Below are positions 47,226-55,355 of a stretch of DNA of 64,000 bases, in pieces. The first letter of the stretch is position 1, and the number at the start of each line of letters is the position of its first letter. Source of the DNA: Aequoribacter fuscus (lineage in GTDB: Bacteria; Pseudomonadota; Gammaproteobacteria; Pseudomonadales; Halieaceae). Position numbers and translations under genes: made by a program. Location: NCBI RefSeq assembly GCF_009910365.1, contig NZ_CP036423.1, positions 992,001 to 1,056,000 on the forward strand, in the 5' to 3' direction. The notes beneath the pieces were generated by a model. It did not search any database and was not told the DNA's origin. It saw only the letters and a program-made list of their open reading frames with translations.

Positions 47226-48545
47226 ATGAATTGGCAAGCAACCCTACAAACTTACAGAGATATCCGGCTACTGTGGATTTTTCTGATGGGGTGTTCTTCT
47301 GGCTTCCCCTTCGTCTTGATTGGCTCGAACTTTAGCGGGTGGCTGACTGATGCCGGTATCTCGCGAGCGCAAGTAGGCCTGATGGGCTCTGTTGCGACCG
47401 TGTATGCAGTGAACTTTATGTGGGCGCCATTGATTGATCGTGTGCGTATTCCGGTACTGGGCTCAAGGTTGGGCCAGCGGCGCAGCTGGATCTTGAGCAT
47501 GCAGTTGCTGATGTTGTTGTTGGTGTTGGCGATTACTCAGGTCGATCTCTCATTGGGGTTGTGGTTGCCCGGTGTCATAGCATTGGGTATTGCCGTCTGC
47601 AGTGCAACGCAAGACATCGCCGTCGACGCTTATCGTATTGATCAATTTGCCCCTCAAGAGCAGAAATTTTTGCCTCCGGCTGCGGCGCTTGCCATTATTG
47701 GTTGGTGGACAGGGTATTCTTTGCCGGGTTACCTGGCGTTTAGCAATGCGGATGGTTTGGGCTGGAATCAGGTCTATGTATTAATGGCCGCCGTTCTCGT
47801 GGTCTTAATCTGTGCCACTTTGATGGTCGGTGAACCTAAGTCAGATCGCGATGCGCTGCAGCAACAGGCGGCTGTTCGCTACTCGCGGACGACAGGCGTG
47901 CGCGCCTGGCTGCTGGTGACCTTTATTGAGCCTTTTGCTGACTTCTTCAGGAAGAATGGTGTACGTGTTGCCCTGACGCTCATGTTGTTCATATTCTTGT
48001 TTAAAATTGGTGAGGCTTTTTTGGGCCGAATGTCGATTGTGTTCTACAAAGAGGTTGGGTTCAGTAATCAGCAGATCGCCGAGTACACTAAGCTGTTTGG
48101 CTGGATGATTACGATCGCGTTTACGATACTGGGAAGTCTGTTTAATACCCGTTTTGGTGTCGTGAAGGGTTTGTTGATTGGCGGTGTCGCCATGGCGGCA
48201 AGCAACCTAATGTTCGCGATTATTGCCGTCTCAGGTCCACTGGAATGGCTACTCCTGCTGACGCTCATTGTTGATAATTTCACAACGGCATTCTCTACGG
48301 TCGCTTTTGTATCGTTTTTGACCGCTCTTACCGGTAGGGCATTCAGCGCGACGCAATATGCCTTATTGGCATCATTGGGGAATTTGAGTCGAACAACCTT
48401 GGCCGGATTTAGTGGCTTTACGGTTGATTGGCTGGGTTCGTGGGAGCGTTTCTTCGTAGTGACCGCACTGATGGTGTTGCCATCGTTACTCATGCTTTTT
48501 ATGGTGCGCGATCGATTTGAACGGTTAGCACAAGAAGGTAGCTGA
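47226..48545 (+). CDS. ampG: AmpG-like muropeptide/MFS permease
   Basis: 439 residues from the ATG at 47226; the earlier open frame (from 47139) is not family-like. About 12 membrane segments. The opening block WIFLMGCSSGFPFVLIGS and the conserved SATQDIAVDAYRID segment are characteristic of AmpG, which imports anhydro-muropeptides for cell-wall recycling. Possibly one of two AmpG paralogues, as in pseudomonads. The 240 bp between it and ppnP holds the divergent promoters, but I could not call clear boxes there. Confidence 0.9.
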   Translation: MNWQATLQTYRDIRLLWIFLMGCSSGFPFVLIGSNFSGWLTDAGISRAQVGLMGSVATVYAVNFMWAPLIDRVRIPVLGSRLGQRRSWILSMQLLMLLLVLAITQVDLSLGLWLPGVIALGIAVCSATQDIAVDAYRIDQFAPQEQKFLPPAAALAIIGWWTGYSLPGYLAFSNADGLGWNQVYVLMAAVLVVLICATLMVGEPKSDRDALQQQAAVRYSRTTGVRAWLLVTFIEPFADFFRKNGVRVALTLMLFIFLFKIGEAFLGRMSIVFYKEVGFSNQQIAEYTKLFGWMITIAFTILGSLFNTRFGVVKGLLIGGVAMAASNLMFAIIAVSGPLEWLLLLTLIVDNFTTAFSTVAFVSFLTALTGRAFSATQYALLASLGNLSRTTLAGFSGFTVDWLGSWERFFVVTALMVLPSLLMLFMVRDRFERLAQEGS

Positions 48546-48546
48546 T

Positions 48547-48568
48547 TGGCGCCACGGTGGTGGCGCCA
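48547..48568. terminator. GC-rich hairpin between convergent ampG and sodB
   Basis: Perfect 9-bp stem TGGCGCCAC / GTGGCGCCA with a 4-nt loop. It lies 2 bp after ampG and 9 bp from the sodB stop. T-runs are poor on both sides, so it may be a bidirectional mRNA end structure rather than a strong terminator. Confidence 0.5.
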
Positions 48569-48576
48569 GGGTCTTG

Positions 48577-49158
48577 TTAAGCGAAGTTCGCGTTCACAAA
48601 GTCCCAGTTAACCAGAGCCCAGAACGCTTCCATGTATTTGGGGCGTGCGTTGCGATAGTCAACGTAGTAGGCATGCTCCCAAACGTCAACGGTCAACAAG
48701 GGCGTTACGGATGAATCCGTTAGGGGCGTAGCTGCATTGCTGGTGTTCACGATCGCAACACTGCCATCTGCATTTTTAACGAGCCATGTCCAGCCCGAGC
48801 CAAAATTGTTGAGGGCGGCATTGGTAAATTGCTCTTTGAAGGCGTCAAACGAGCCGAAGGCTGCTGTGATGGCGTCCGCAATCGCGCCGGTCGCTTGACC
48901 GCCACCATTGGGTGACAGACAGTTCCAATAAAATGTGTGGTTCCAAACTTGAGCTGCGTTGTTGAAGACGCCGCCTTCAGAGGTTTTGACGATATCTTCC
49001 AGGCTCTTCGAAGCCATATCGGTGCCGTCAACTAAGCCGTTTAATTTATCGACATAGGTTTGATGATGTTTGCCGTAATGGAATTCGAGTGTTTCGGCTG
49101 AGATATGTGGCTCAAGTGCATCTTTGGCATAAGGCAGTGAAGGGAGTTCAAAAGACAT
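48577..49158 (-). CDS. sodB: Superoxide dismutase [Fe]
   Basis: 193-residue iron SOD. Metal ligands are visible in FHYGKHHQTYV, WNHTFYWNC and DVWEHAYYVDYRN. The NAATPLTD segment is typical of Fe rather than Mn enzymes. Cytoplasmic defence against superoxide. Monocistronic; I could not identify a Fur box in the 137-bp upstream gap. Confidence 0.97.
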   Translation of the reverse strand: MSFELPSLPYAKDALEPHISAETLEFHYGKHHQTYVDKLNGLVDGTDMASKSLEDIVKTSEGGVFNNAAQVWNHTFYWNCLSPNGGGQATGAIADAITAAFGSFDAFKEQFTNAALNNFGSGWTWLVKNADGSVAIVNTSNAATPLTDSSVTPLLTVDVWEHAYYVDYRNARPKYMEAFWALVNWDFVNANFA

Positions 49159-49295
49159 AGTCAGTCTCCTAAAAGGTGGTTAGAATGGATCCACCGACGC
49201 CTAGGTGTCATGGTGTCGGTAACGCGTAGAGGGCGGTTATGACGACCGCGGCGCGAATTATAACGTAAAAGGCTAGGTCATAGGAGACAAGAACA

Positions 49296-49919
49296 ATGGT
49301 CGAATTAAACTTTTTGGCGCGATGGTTCCACGTATTATTTGGGGTGGTGTGGATTGGAATGTTGTACTACTTCAACTTCGTGCAGATGGCATATTTTGCA
49401 GAAGCTGAGCCCAGCGCCAAATCGGATGCGATGAAAAAATTAGCGCCGCGTGCGCTGTGGTGGTTCCGATGGGGTGCTGCGGCAACCTTTGTGACCGGGT
49501 TAGCACTTCTTCATCTGGGTGGTTACTCGTTCACGTCGATGGCAGACCGACCACTGATTTGGCTTGGTATGCTTATGGGCACTTTGATGTTCTTGAATGT
49601 GTGGCTGATCATCTGGCCTAACCAGCAAATCGTATTGGGGATGAAAGAAGGCGACGGTGCCGCCGCTGGCGCAAAAGCGACCCTGGCGTCACGCACAAAT
49701 ACCTTGTTTTCTGGCCCGATGTTATTTGGTATGTTGGCGGCTTCACACTACGCAGTCGGAGCATCGCCACAAGCGTTTTATGTAGGCGCCGGTGTAGTAC
49801 TGTTGCTCGAGATCAATGCGATTTTTGGTAAGCTGGGCGTTCTTAAGTCAACGGTGGGCGTCATTCATTCTAGTTTGGCTCTTACCCTTATTTTATGGGG
49901 CCTTGTTAGCTACCTCTAG
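49296..49919 (+). CDS. PuuD-like (urate hydroxylase N-terminal domain) membrane protein
   Basis: 207 residues, about five hydrophobic segments, with an AGGAGAC ribosome site. WFHVLFGVVWIGMLYYFNFVQ and WLIIWPNQQ match the membrane domain of PuuD. The cytochrome-c domain of full-length urate hydroxylase is absent, so urate oxidation cannot be assumed. Short stand-alone versions are common in marine gammaproteobacteria. Function unknown. Confidence 0.8.
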   Translation: MVELNFLARWFHVLFGVVWIGMLYYFNFVQMAYFAEAEPSAKSDAMKKLAPRALWWFRWGAAATFVTGLALLHLGGYSFTSMADRPLIWLGMLMGTLMFLNVWLIIWPNQQIVLGMKEGDGAAAGAKATLASRTNTLFSGPMLFGMLAASHYAVGASPQAFYVGAGVVLLLEINAIFGKLGVLKSTVGVIHSSLALTLILWGLVSYL

Positions 49920-49923
49920 AGGG

Positions 49924-49952
49924 TTTCTGCGCAGTCCTGCGCAGGGTATAAT
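49924..49952 (+). promoter_or_regulatory. TATAAT promoter with hairpin in the spacer
   Basis: Consensus -10 TATAAT at 49947-49952 and a weak -35 (TTTCTG, 49924-49929) at 17-bp spacing. The spacer contains CTGCGCAG-TC-CTGCGCAG (49927-49944), which could also fold as a hairpin at the end of the PuuD-like transcript. Confidence 0.5.
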
Positions 49953-49976
49953 CGGGTTTTTGATTGGAATAGCCGC

Positions 49977-50735
49977 ATGGCCGACGATTTTGAACCCCTA
50001 ACCTCGATAGTTGCTGAGGTCGACGAAGATCGTCGACCTCAGCAACGTCCTCGGCGCCCGGCAGCCTCAGGTCTTGGTGCCCGAATCTTCACCGCCACGT
50101 TTGTTTTCGTTGCACTTGCCGTCGCCGTGGCAAGCGTTATCTGGTCATGGCAACTTCAGCAGCAGCTAGTGGAAGCTAGCCACATTATGGAGCGTCATAA
50201 CGAACGGATTATGGAGCTCGAGGCAGCGCTTGCCGATACCGATGAAGGGTTGAGTCAGAACGCTGCGCAAATGGCGGTTCGTATCAAAGAGCTTTACTCC
50301 GAAGTCGATAAACTCTGGGCCAGCGCGTGGCGACGTAATAAGGCTGATATCGAAGCTTTACAAAAAGCGTCTACGAATCAAGATAAAGCCCTTAAGGCTT
50401 TAGTGACAGCGGATAAAACCGCGATCGACGAGCGAGCTCAAACCACAGCCATGCTGGATTTGCTGCGTAAAGATATGGCGGCATTAAAGTCGGTTGCCTC
50501 GGATTTGGAGCGGCTGACCGCGAATGCTTCAAGCAACCAGACCGCGCTTGAGCGCACCGCAGACAAAGTGAATAAGTTGACCCTGCAATTCGCTGCGCTA
50601 TCTAAGCGGGTCGAGGGTAATGAAGAGTGGATTGGCTCGATTAACGCCTTCCGCCGTCAAGTAAATACAACACTCAGCGACCTACAGCGCGCGGTGCGTG
50701 AGTTGGAAGCACCAGCGACACCCTCTAGCCCCTAA
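49977..50735 (+). CDS. Uncharacterised single-pass membrane protein with long coiled coil
   Basis: 252 residues; no family recognised. A Pro/Arg-rich cytoplasmic head (about 1-32) is followed by one membrane helix (about 35-57). The next ~180 residues have heptad-rich, Ala/Leu/Lys/Glu composition predicted as coiled coil, with repeated short blocks (DKLW, DKAL, TADK). The C-terminus is short and Pro/Ser-rich. The topology fits a periplasmic coiled-coil stalk anchored in the inner membrane. The fumarase gene starts 12 bp after its stop. A perfect palindrome covers codons 12-24. Confidence 0.75.
   Translation: MADDFEPLTSIVAEVDEDRRPQQRPRRPAASGLGARIFTATFVFVALAVAVASVIWSWQLQQQLVEASHIMERHNERIMELEAALADTDEGLSQNAAQMAVRIKELYSEVDKLWASAWRRNKADIEALQKASTNQDKALKALVTADKTAIDERAQTTAMLDLLRKDMAALKSVASDLERLTANASSNQTALERTADKVNKLTLQFAALSKRVEGNEEWIGSINAFRRQVNTTLSDLQRAVRELEAPATPSSP
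50010..50046. repeat. Perfect 17-bp inverted repeat (3-nt loop) in 5' coding region
   Basis: Arms GTTGCTGAGGTCGACGA and TCGTCGACCTCAGCAAC are separated only by AGA. It begins 34 nt after the start codon and encodes VAEVDEDRRPQQ. A hairpin this long could slow or gate translation. I saw no second copy in the window. Confidence 0.9.
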
Positions 50736-50747
50736 ATCGGAGACCCC

Positions 50748-52271
50748 ATGACCGTTATTCGCCAAGACGACTTTATCGATAGCGTTGCCGACGCTCTTCA
50801 GTTTATTTCGTACTATCACCCCAAGGATTTTGTACAGGCCTTACATCAAGCTTACGAGCACGAATTAAACCCGGCTGCGAAAGATGCCATGGCGCAGATC
50901 TTGATTAACTCAAGATTGTGCGCGCAGGGTAAGCGACCAATCTGCCAGGATACCGGTATCGTTACCGTCTTTTTAAAAATTGGTATGAATGTGGTTTGGG
51001 ATGCGACCATGTCGGTTGCTGATATGGTCAACGAGGGCGTGCGTCGCGCCTACACCCACCCCGACAACGTGTTGCGTGCCTCGATTCTCGAGGATCCAGC
51101 GGGTGCGCGCCGCAATACCAAAGACAACACGCCTGCCGTTATTCACATGGAGGTTGTGGCCGGCGATACCGTCGATGTTCAGGTGGCGGCAAAAGGTGGT
51201 GGCTCTGAAAACAAATCTAAGTTGGCGATGTTGAATCCGTCTGACAGTATCGTGGACTGGGTGGTAAAAACTGTACCGACCATGGGTGCAGGCTGGTGCC
51301 CACCGGGCATGTTGGGGATAGGTATTGGTGGCACTGCAGAGAAGGCCGCCGTCATGGCGAAAGAATCTCTGATGGACCCTATCGATATCCACGAATTGCG
51401 CAAACGAGGTCCATCGAATCGCGTCGAAGAACTGCGTTTGGAAATTATGGATGCGGTAAACCGTTTGGGTATCGGTGCCCAAGGTTTGGGCGGATTAACG
51501 ACCGTGCTAGACGTTAAAATCAAAGACTACCCCACGCATGCTGCGTCTTTGCCTGTCGCCATGATTCCGAACTGCGCAGCGACTCGCCACGCACACTTTG
51601 TGCTAGACGGCTCGGGTCCTGCGCTGCAGACGCCCCCCGATCTGAATGATTGGCCTGATATTACTTGGGAAGTCGGTGATTCAGTTCGCCGCGTGAATCT
51701 GGATACGGTAACGCAAGAAGAGGCTGCTTCTTGGAAGCCCGGTGATACCCTTTTGCTGTCAGGCAAAATGTTGACCGGTCGTGATGCGGCGCACAAGAAA
51801 ATGAAAGAATTAATTGAAAGCGGTGAAGGGTTACCCGACGGTGTGGACTTGAAAGGACGCTTTATCTATTACGTGGGTCCTGTTGACCCTGTGCGTGACG
51901 AAATTGTCGGTCCTGCGGGTCCAACGACGTCTACTCGCATGGATAAGTTTACCGACTTTATTCTCGAGGAGACTGGCTTGTTGGGCATGATCGGTAAAGC
52001 TGAGCGGGGCCCCGCCGGAATCGAAGCTATCAAGAAGCACAAGGCGGTTTATTTAATGGCGGTAGGTGGCGCGGCTTACCTGGTGTCTAAAGCGATCACC
52101 TCGTCACGTGTTGTCGCTTTTGAAGAGTTGGGCATGGAAGCTATTTACGAGTTTGAAGTCAAGGACATGCCCGTGAGCGTCGCGGTCGACGTAAATGGTG
52201 TATCGGTGCATCAAACTGGACCGCAGGAATGGCGAGCCAAAATCGAAGAGCAGGCACTCGAGCTTGTCTGA
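50748..52271 (+). CDS. fumA: Fumarate hydratase class I (iron-sulfur)
   Basis: 507 residues, close to the usual length of single-chain class I fumarases. The [4Fe-4S] cysteines are likely those of ICQDTGIV, IPNCAATRH and a further Cys. GGGSENKS and WCPPGMLGIGIGG are typical motifs. Hydrates fumarate to malate in the TCA cycle; oxygen-labile, unlike class II. It shares its 3' end with the sbcB start. Confidence 0.95.
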   Translation: MTVIRQDDFIDSVADALQFISYYHPKDFVQALHQAYEHELNPAAKDAMAQILINSRLCAQGKRPICQDTGIVTVFLKIGMNVVWDATMSVADMVNEGVRRAYTHPDNVLRASILEDPAGARRNTKDNTPAVIHMEVVAGDTVDVQVAAKGGGSENKSKLAMLNPSDSIVDWVVKTVPTMGAGWCPPGMLGIGIGGTAEKAAVMAKESLMDPIDIHELRKRGPSNRVEELRLEIMDAVNRLGIGAQGLGGLTTVLDVKIKDYPTHAASLPVAMIPNCAATRHAHFVLDGSGPALQTPPDLNDWPDITWEVGDSVRRVNLDTVTQEEAASWKPGDTLLLSGKMLTGRDAAHKKMKELIESGEGLPDGVDLKGRFIYYVGPVDPVRDEIVGPAGPTTSTRMDKFTDFILEETGLLGMIGKAERGPAGIEAIKKHKAVYLMAVGGAAYLVSKAITSSRVVAFEELGMEAIYEFEVKDMPVSVAVDVNGVSVHQTGPQEWRAKIEEQALELV

Positions 52272-53706
52272 TACCTTTTACTGGCACGATTACGAAACCT
52301 TCGGGGCGAGTCCTGCCAAGGACCGCCCTTGCCAGTTTGCCGGATTACGAACCGACGCGAATTTGAATGTTATAGGCGATCCACTTGTCGTTTATTCGCG
52401 TCCGACGCCCGACTACTTGCCCAACCCGATGGCGGTACTGGTCACCGGTATAACACCACAAGAAGCGCTGCAGAAAGGGCTGTCTGAGCGAGAGTTTATC
52501 ACGCGAATTCATGCCGAATTAAGTCAGCCTTTGACTTGCGGGGTAGGTTACAACTCACTGCGTTTTGATGACGAAGTCACGCGTTACACCCTGTACCGAA
52601 ATTTTTTTGATCCCTATGGCCGCGAGTATCAAGACGGCAATTCTCGTTGGGATTTGATTGATCTTGTGCGGGCGAGCTATGCGCTAAGACCTGAAGGGAT
52701 CGAGTGGCCGATGTCTGACGACGGGTTTATGTCGGCAAAACTTGAGCGTTTAACAGCCGCAAATGGTATTGAGCATGCGGGTGCGCACGATGCCTTGGTA
52801 GACGTTAAAGCCACCATTGAATTGGCAAAGCTGATCAAAACCAAGCAGCCTAAACTGTTCGAGTATTACTTAGGTCTGCGTTTCAAACGCGCTGCCCAAG
52901 ACCAGTTGGCGCTAGGTCAGTGGCGTCCAATATTGCACGTCTCTGGCATGTTCGGCGCGCGCCATGCCAACATCGGCTTGGTGGTGCCAGCCATTCAGCA
53001 CCCGACCAATAAAAACGAGATTATTACCATCGACCTGAGTCAGTCGCCCGAGAAACTCTTGGATTATTCGGCGGATGAATTGCGTCAGCGCCTGTACACG
53101 CCGGCAGATCAACTCGACGGCGAGCGCCCTGCCTTAAAGTCGATTCACATCAATCGCGCGCCTTTTGTGGCACCGGCAAAAATGATGACCGATGAAGTGG
53201 CGGCCAGAGCGAATTTGGATTTGGTCGCCTTGCGCGAGAACATGAAAGCTCTGCAGGCGTTGATGAAAGAGCGGGGCAATGAATTGCTAGCGCTATTGCG
53301 CGATGTGTACGCTCACAAGCGTGTCGCGGAGCCGACTGACCCCGAGTGGGACTTGTATGGCGGGTTTCTGTCTGATGGTGATAGACGCTTGTGCGACCAA
53401 ATTAAAAGCGCCTCCCCACAGATACTAGCTCGAAGCAGCTTCCCTTTTGAGGATCGTCGTTTGGGTGAATTGTTGTTTCGATATCGCGCGCGTAACTTTC
53501 CTGACACCCTATCCCTTGATGAAAAAATGCAGTGGCAAGAATATTGTTTTGAGCGTATAACGCGCGAAGATCAGGGCTTGATGCACATGGAGCGTTTGTT
53601 CGAGGAAATCGCTGTAATACGACAAGTTTCAGACGATGATCCACGAGCTATGCAGTTGATGGATGCATTAGAATCTTATTCGGACACATTGTTGGCGCTG
53701 GAATAG
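52264..53706 (+). CDS. sbcB: Exodeoxyribonuclease I
   Basis: 480 residues from a TTG (TTGTCTGA overlap with the fumarase stop). The start is chosen because the family begins just before FYWHDYETFGASPA; the open frame continues upstream inside fumA, but no better start exists. DEDD exonuclease motifs are visible: DYETFG (I), GYNSLRFDDEV (II) and HDALVDV (III, HxxxD). A 3'-5' ssDNA exonuclease in recombination and mismatch repair. The exact start is uncertain. Confidence 0.9.
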   Translation: MSDTFYWHDYETFGASPAKDRPCQFAGLRTDANLNVIGDPLVVYSRPTPDYLPNPMAVLVTGITPQEALQKGLSEREFITRIHAELSQPLTCGVGYNSLRFDDEVTRYTLYRNFFDPYGREYQDGNSRWDLIDLVRASYALRPEGIEWPMSDDGFMSAKLERLTAANGIEHAGAHDALVDVKATIELAKLIKTKQPKLFEYYLGLRFKRAAQDQLALGQWRPILHVSGMFGARHANIGLVVPAIQHPTNKNEIITIDLSQSPEKLLDYSADELRQRLYTPADQLDGERPALKSIHINRAPFVAPAKMMTDEVAARANLDLVALRENMKALQALMKERGNELLALLRDVYAHKRVAEPTDPEWDLYGGFLSDGDRRLCDQIKSASPQILARSSFPFEDRRLGELLFRYRARNFPDTLSLDEKMQWQEYCFERITREDQGLMHMERLFEEIAVIRQVSDDDPRAMQLMDALESYSDTLLALE

Positions 53707-53724
53707 CGCTTTAAAGGAGTTTGT

Positions 53725-54741
53725 GTGAAGTTCGCCGGCAGTCATATTTTATCGGTGTCACAGTTTGAGCGCGCAGATGTAGAACACGTATTCACGGTGG
53801 CTGATCGTATGCGCCCATTCGCAGAGCGTGAACTCATGACCAAGGCCTTGGACGGCGCGATTCTGGGGGCGATGTTTTTTGAGCCATCGACCCGAACGCG
53901 AGTGAGCTTTGGTAGTGCCTTCAACTTGCTAGGTGGCGAAGTGCGTGAGACTACTGGGTTTGAGCACAGTGCCATTGCTAAAGGCGAATCGCTTTACGAC
54001 ACTGCTCGTGTGATCAGTGGCTACAGCGATGTCATTGCGATGCGTCACCCTGAATCGGGCTCGGTCAGTGAGTTTGCTGCGGCGAGTCGTGTGCCCGTCA
54101 TAAATGGCGGGGACGGCAGTAACGAACATCCAAGCCAGGCCTTGCTGGATTTATACACCATTCGTAAAGAGCGCCAGGACCAAGGTGGTGGGGTCGATGG
54201 ATTGCGAATAGCGCTGGTCGGCGATTTAAAATACGGGCGCACCGTACACTCGCTTTGTCAGTTGCTTTCGGTATTTAAAAACTTGCACATCGTCTTAGTG
54301 TCGCCCAAAGAATTGTGCATGCCCGAGACCATAATCGAGCACTTGCGTCAGGCAGGCCATACGGTAATCGAGTCGGATCAACTGGAAGCGTCGATTAGCC
54401 AGGTTGATATTGTGTATTCAACCAGATTGCAGGAAGAGCGTTTTAGTTCGACACAAGAGGCTGACCTGTACCGCGGGCGTTTCCGCTTGAATCAGGCGAT
54501 TTACACCCAGAATTGTCAACCGAATACGGTGATTATGCACCCTCTACCACGCGACAGTCGTGCCAATGCTCGTGAGCTGGATGTGGATCTTAACGACAAC
54601 CCGAATTTGGCGATCTTTCGCCAGACCGACAATGGTGTTCTGGTGCGCATGGCGTTATTTGCGCTGATTTTAGATGTTGTCGCTCTGGTGGAAAAAGAGG
54701 CGCGCCCCGTTCGATGGTTTACGGCAAGACGGTTTAAATGA
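53725..54741 (+). CDS. pyrB: Aspartate carbamoyltransferase catalytic chain
   Basis: 338 residues with a GTG start behind AAAGGAG. Carbamoyl-phosphate site FEPSTRTRVSF, HPSQALLDLYTI in the hinge, and MHPLPRDSR near the C-terminus. It is longer than the 311-residue E. coli PyrB, as in some marine gammaproteobacteria. No pyrI regulatory chain or dihydroorotase pseudo-subunit is adjacent. Its end overlaps the Nudix gene by ATGA. Confidence 0.95.
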   Translation: MKFAGSHILSVSQFERADVEHVFTVADRMRPFAERELMTKALDGAILGAMFFEPSTRTRVSFGSAFNLLGGEVRETTGFEHSAIAKGESLYDTARVISGYSDVIAMRHPESGSVSEFAAASRVPVINGGDGSNEHPSQALLDLYTIRKERQDQGGGVDGLRIALVGDLKYGRTVHSLCQLLSVFKNLHIVLVSPKELCMPETIIEHLRQAGHTVIESDQLEASISQVDIVYSTRLQEERFSSTQEADLYRGRFRLNQAIYTQNCQPNTVIMHPLPRDSRANARELDVDLNDNPNLAIFRQTDNGVLVRMALFALILDVVALVEKEARPVRWFTARRFK

Positions 54742-55355
54742 CTGATTTGCCCCAATACACCCGAGCGGATGTTGAGATACTAGAACAGGATTGGGTTTTT
54801 CGGGGTTATTTTGGCGTTCGTAGAGTCACGCTCCGGCATCGCAAGTTTGACGGGAGTTGGAGCGACGCTATTACCCGCGAACTATTTGAGCGCGGTGATG
54901 CCGTAGCGGTGTTGCCCTACGATGTGGTGCGGGACGAGCTCATTTTGATTGAGCAGTTTCGTCCGGGCGCTTTAGGTGACGGCCGCAGTCCATGGATGTT
55001 GGAACTCGTCGCGGGTGTGGTCGAGCCCGACGAGTCCGACAGCGAGGTGGCGCATCGAGAAGCTTTAGAAGAAGCGGGTTGCACTCTGGACAAAATCGAG
55101 CTGATAGCCACGTTTTACCCCAGTGCTGGTGCGTGCACGGAGCAAATTCGGTGTTTCGTGGGGCGGGTAGACAGTGCTCCTGAGAGGGGGGTCTTTGGTT
55201 TGGATGAAGAACATGAGGACATCAAGGTCCATCGAGTTTCTTGTGAGCAGGCCTTTGCCATGCTCCGCGACAATAAAGTGAATAACGGGCATACCTTAAT
55301 TGCACTGCAGTGGTTGGCCCTGAATCATCAAGCCCTGCGTGAACGGTGGCTGTGA
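54738..55355 (+). CDS. nudF: ADP-ribose diphosphatase (NudF-type Nudix hydrolase)
   Basis: 205 residues. The Nudix box is intact: GVVEPDESDSEVAHREALEEAG (G-x5-E-x7-REx2EExG with family spacing). EQFRPGAL and the YPSAGACTEQIRCFVG stretch match the ADP-ribose pyrophosphatase NudF/YqiE group. Hydrolyses ADP-ribose to AMP and ribose 5-phosphate. Translationally coupled to pyrB and murJ. Confidence 0.9.
   Translation: MTDLPQYTRADVEILEQDWVFRGYFGVRRVTLRHRKFDGSWSDAITRELFERGDAVAVLPYDVVRDELILIEQFRPGALGDGRSPWMLELVAGVVEPDESDSEVAHREALEEAGCTLDKIELIATFYPSAGACTEQIRCFVGRVDSAPERGVFGLDEEHEDIKVHRVSCEQAFAMLRDNKVNNGHTLIALQWLALNHQALRERWL

Noticed and set aside
50973-51482. 169-codon minus-strand frame inside fumarase
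   Set aside because: Antisense to conserved fumarase motifs and without signal, start context or family features.
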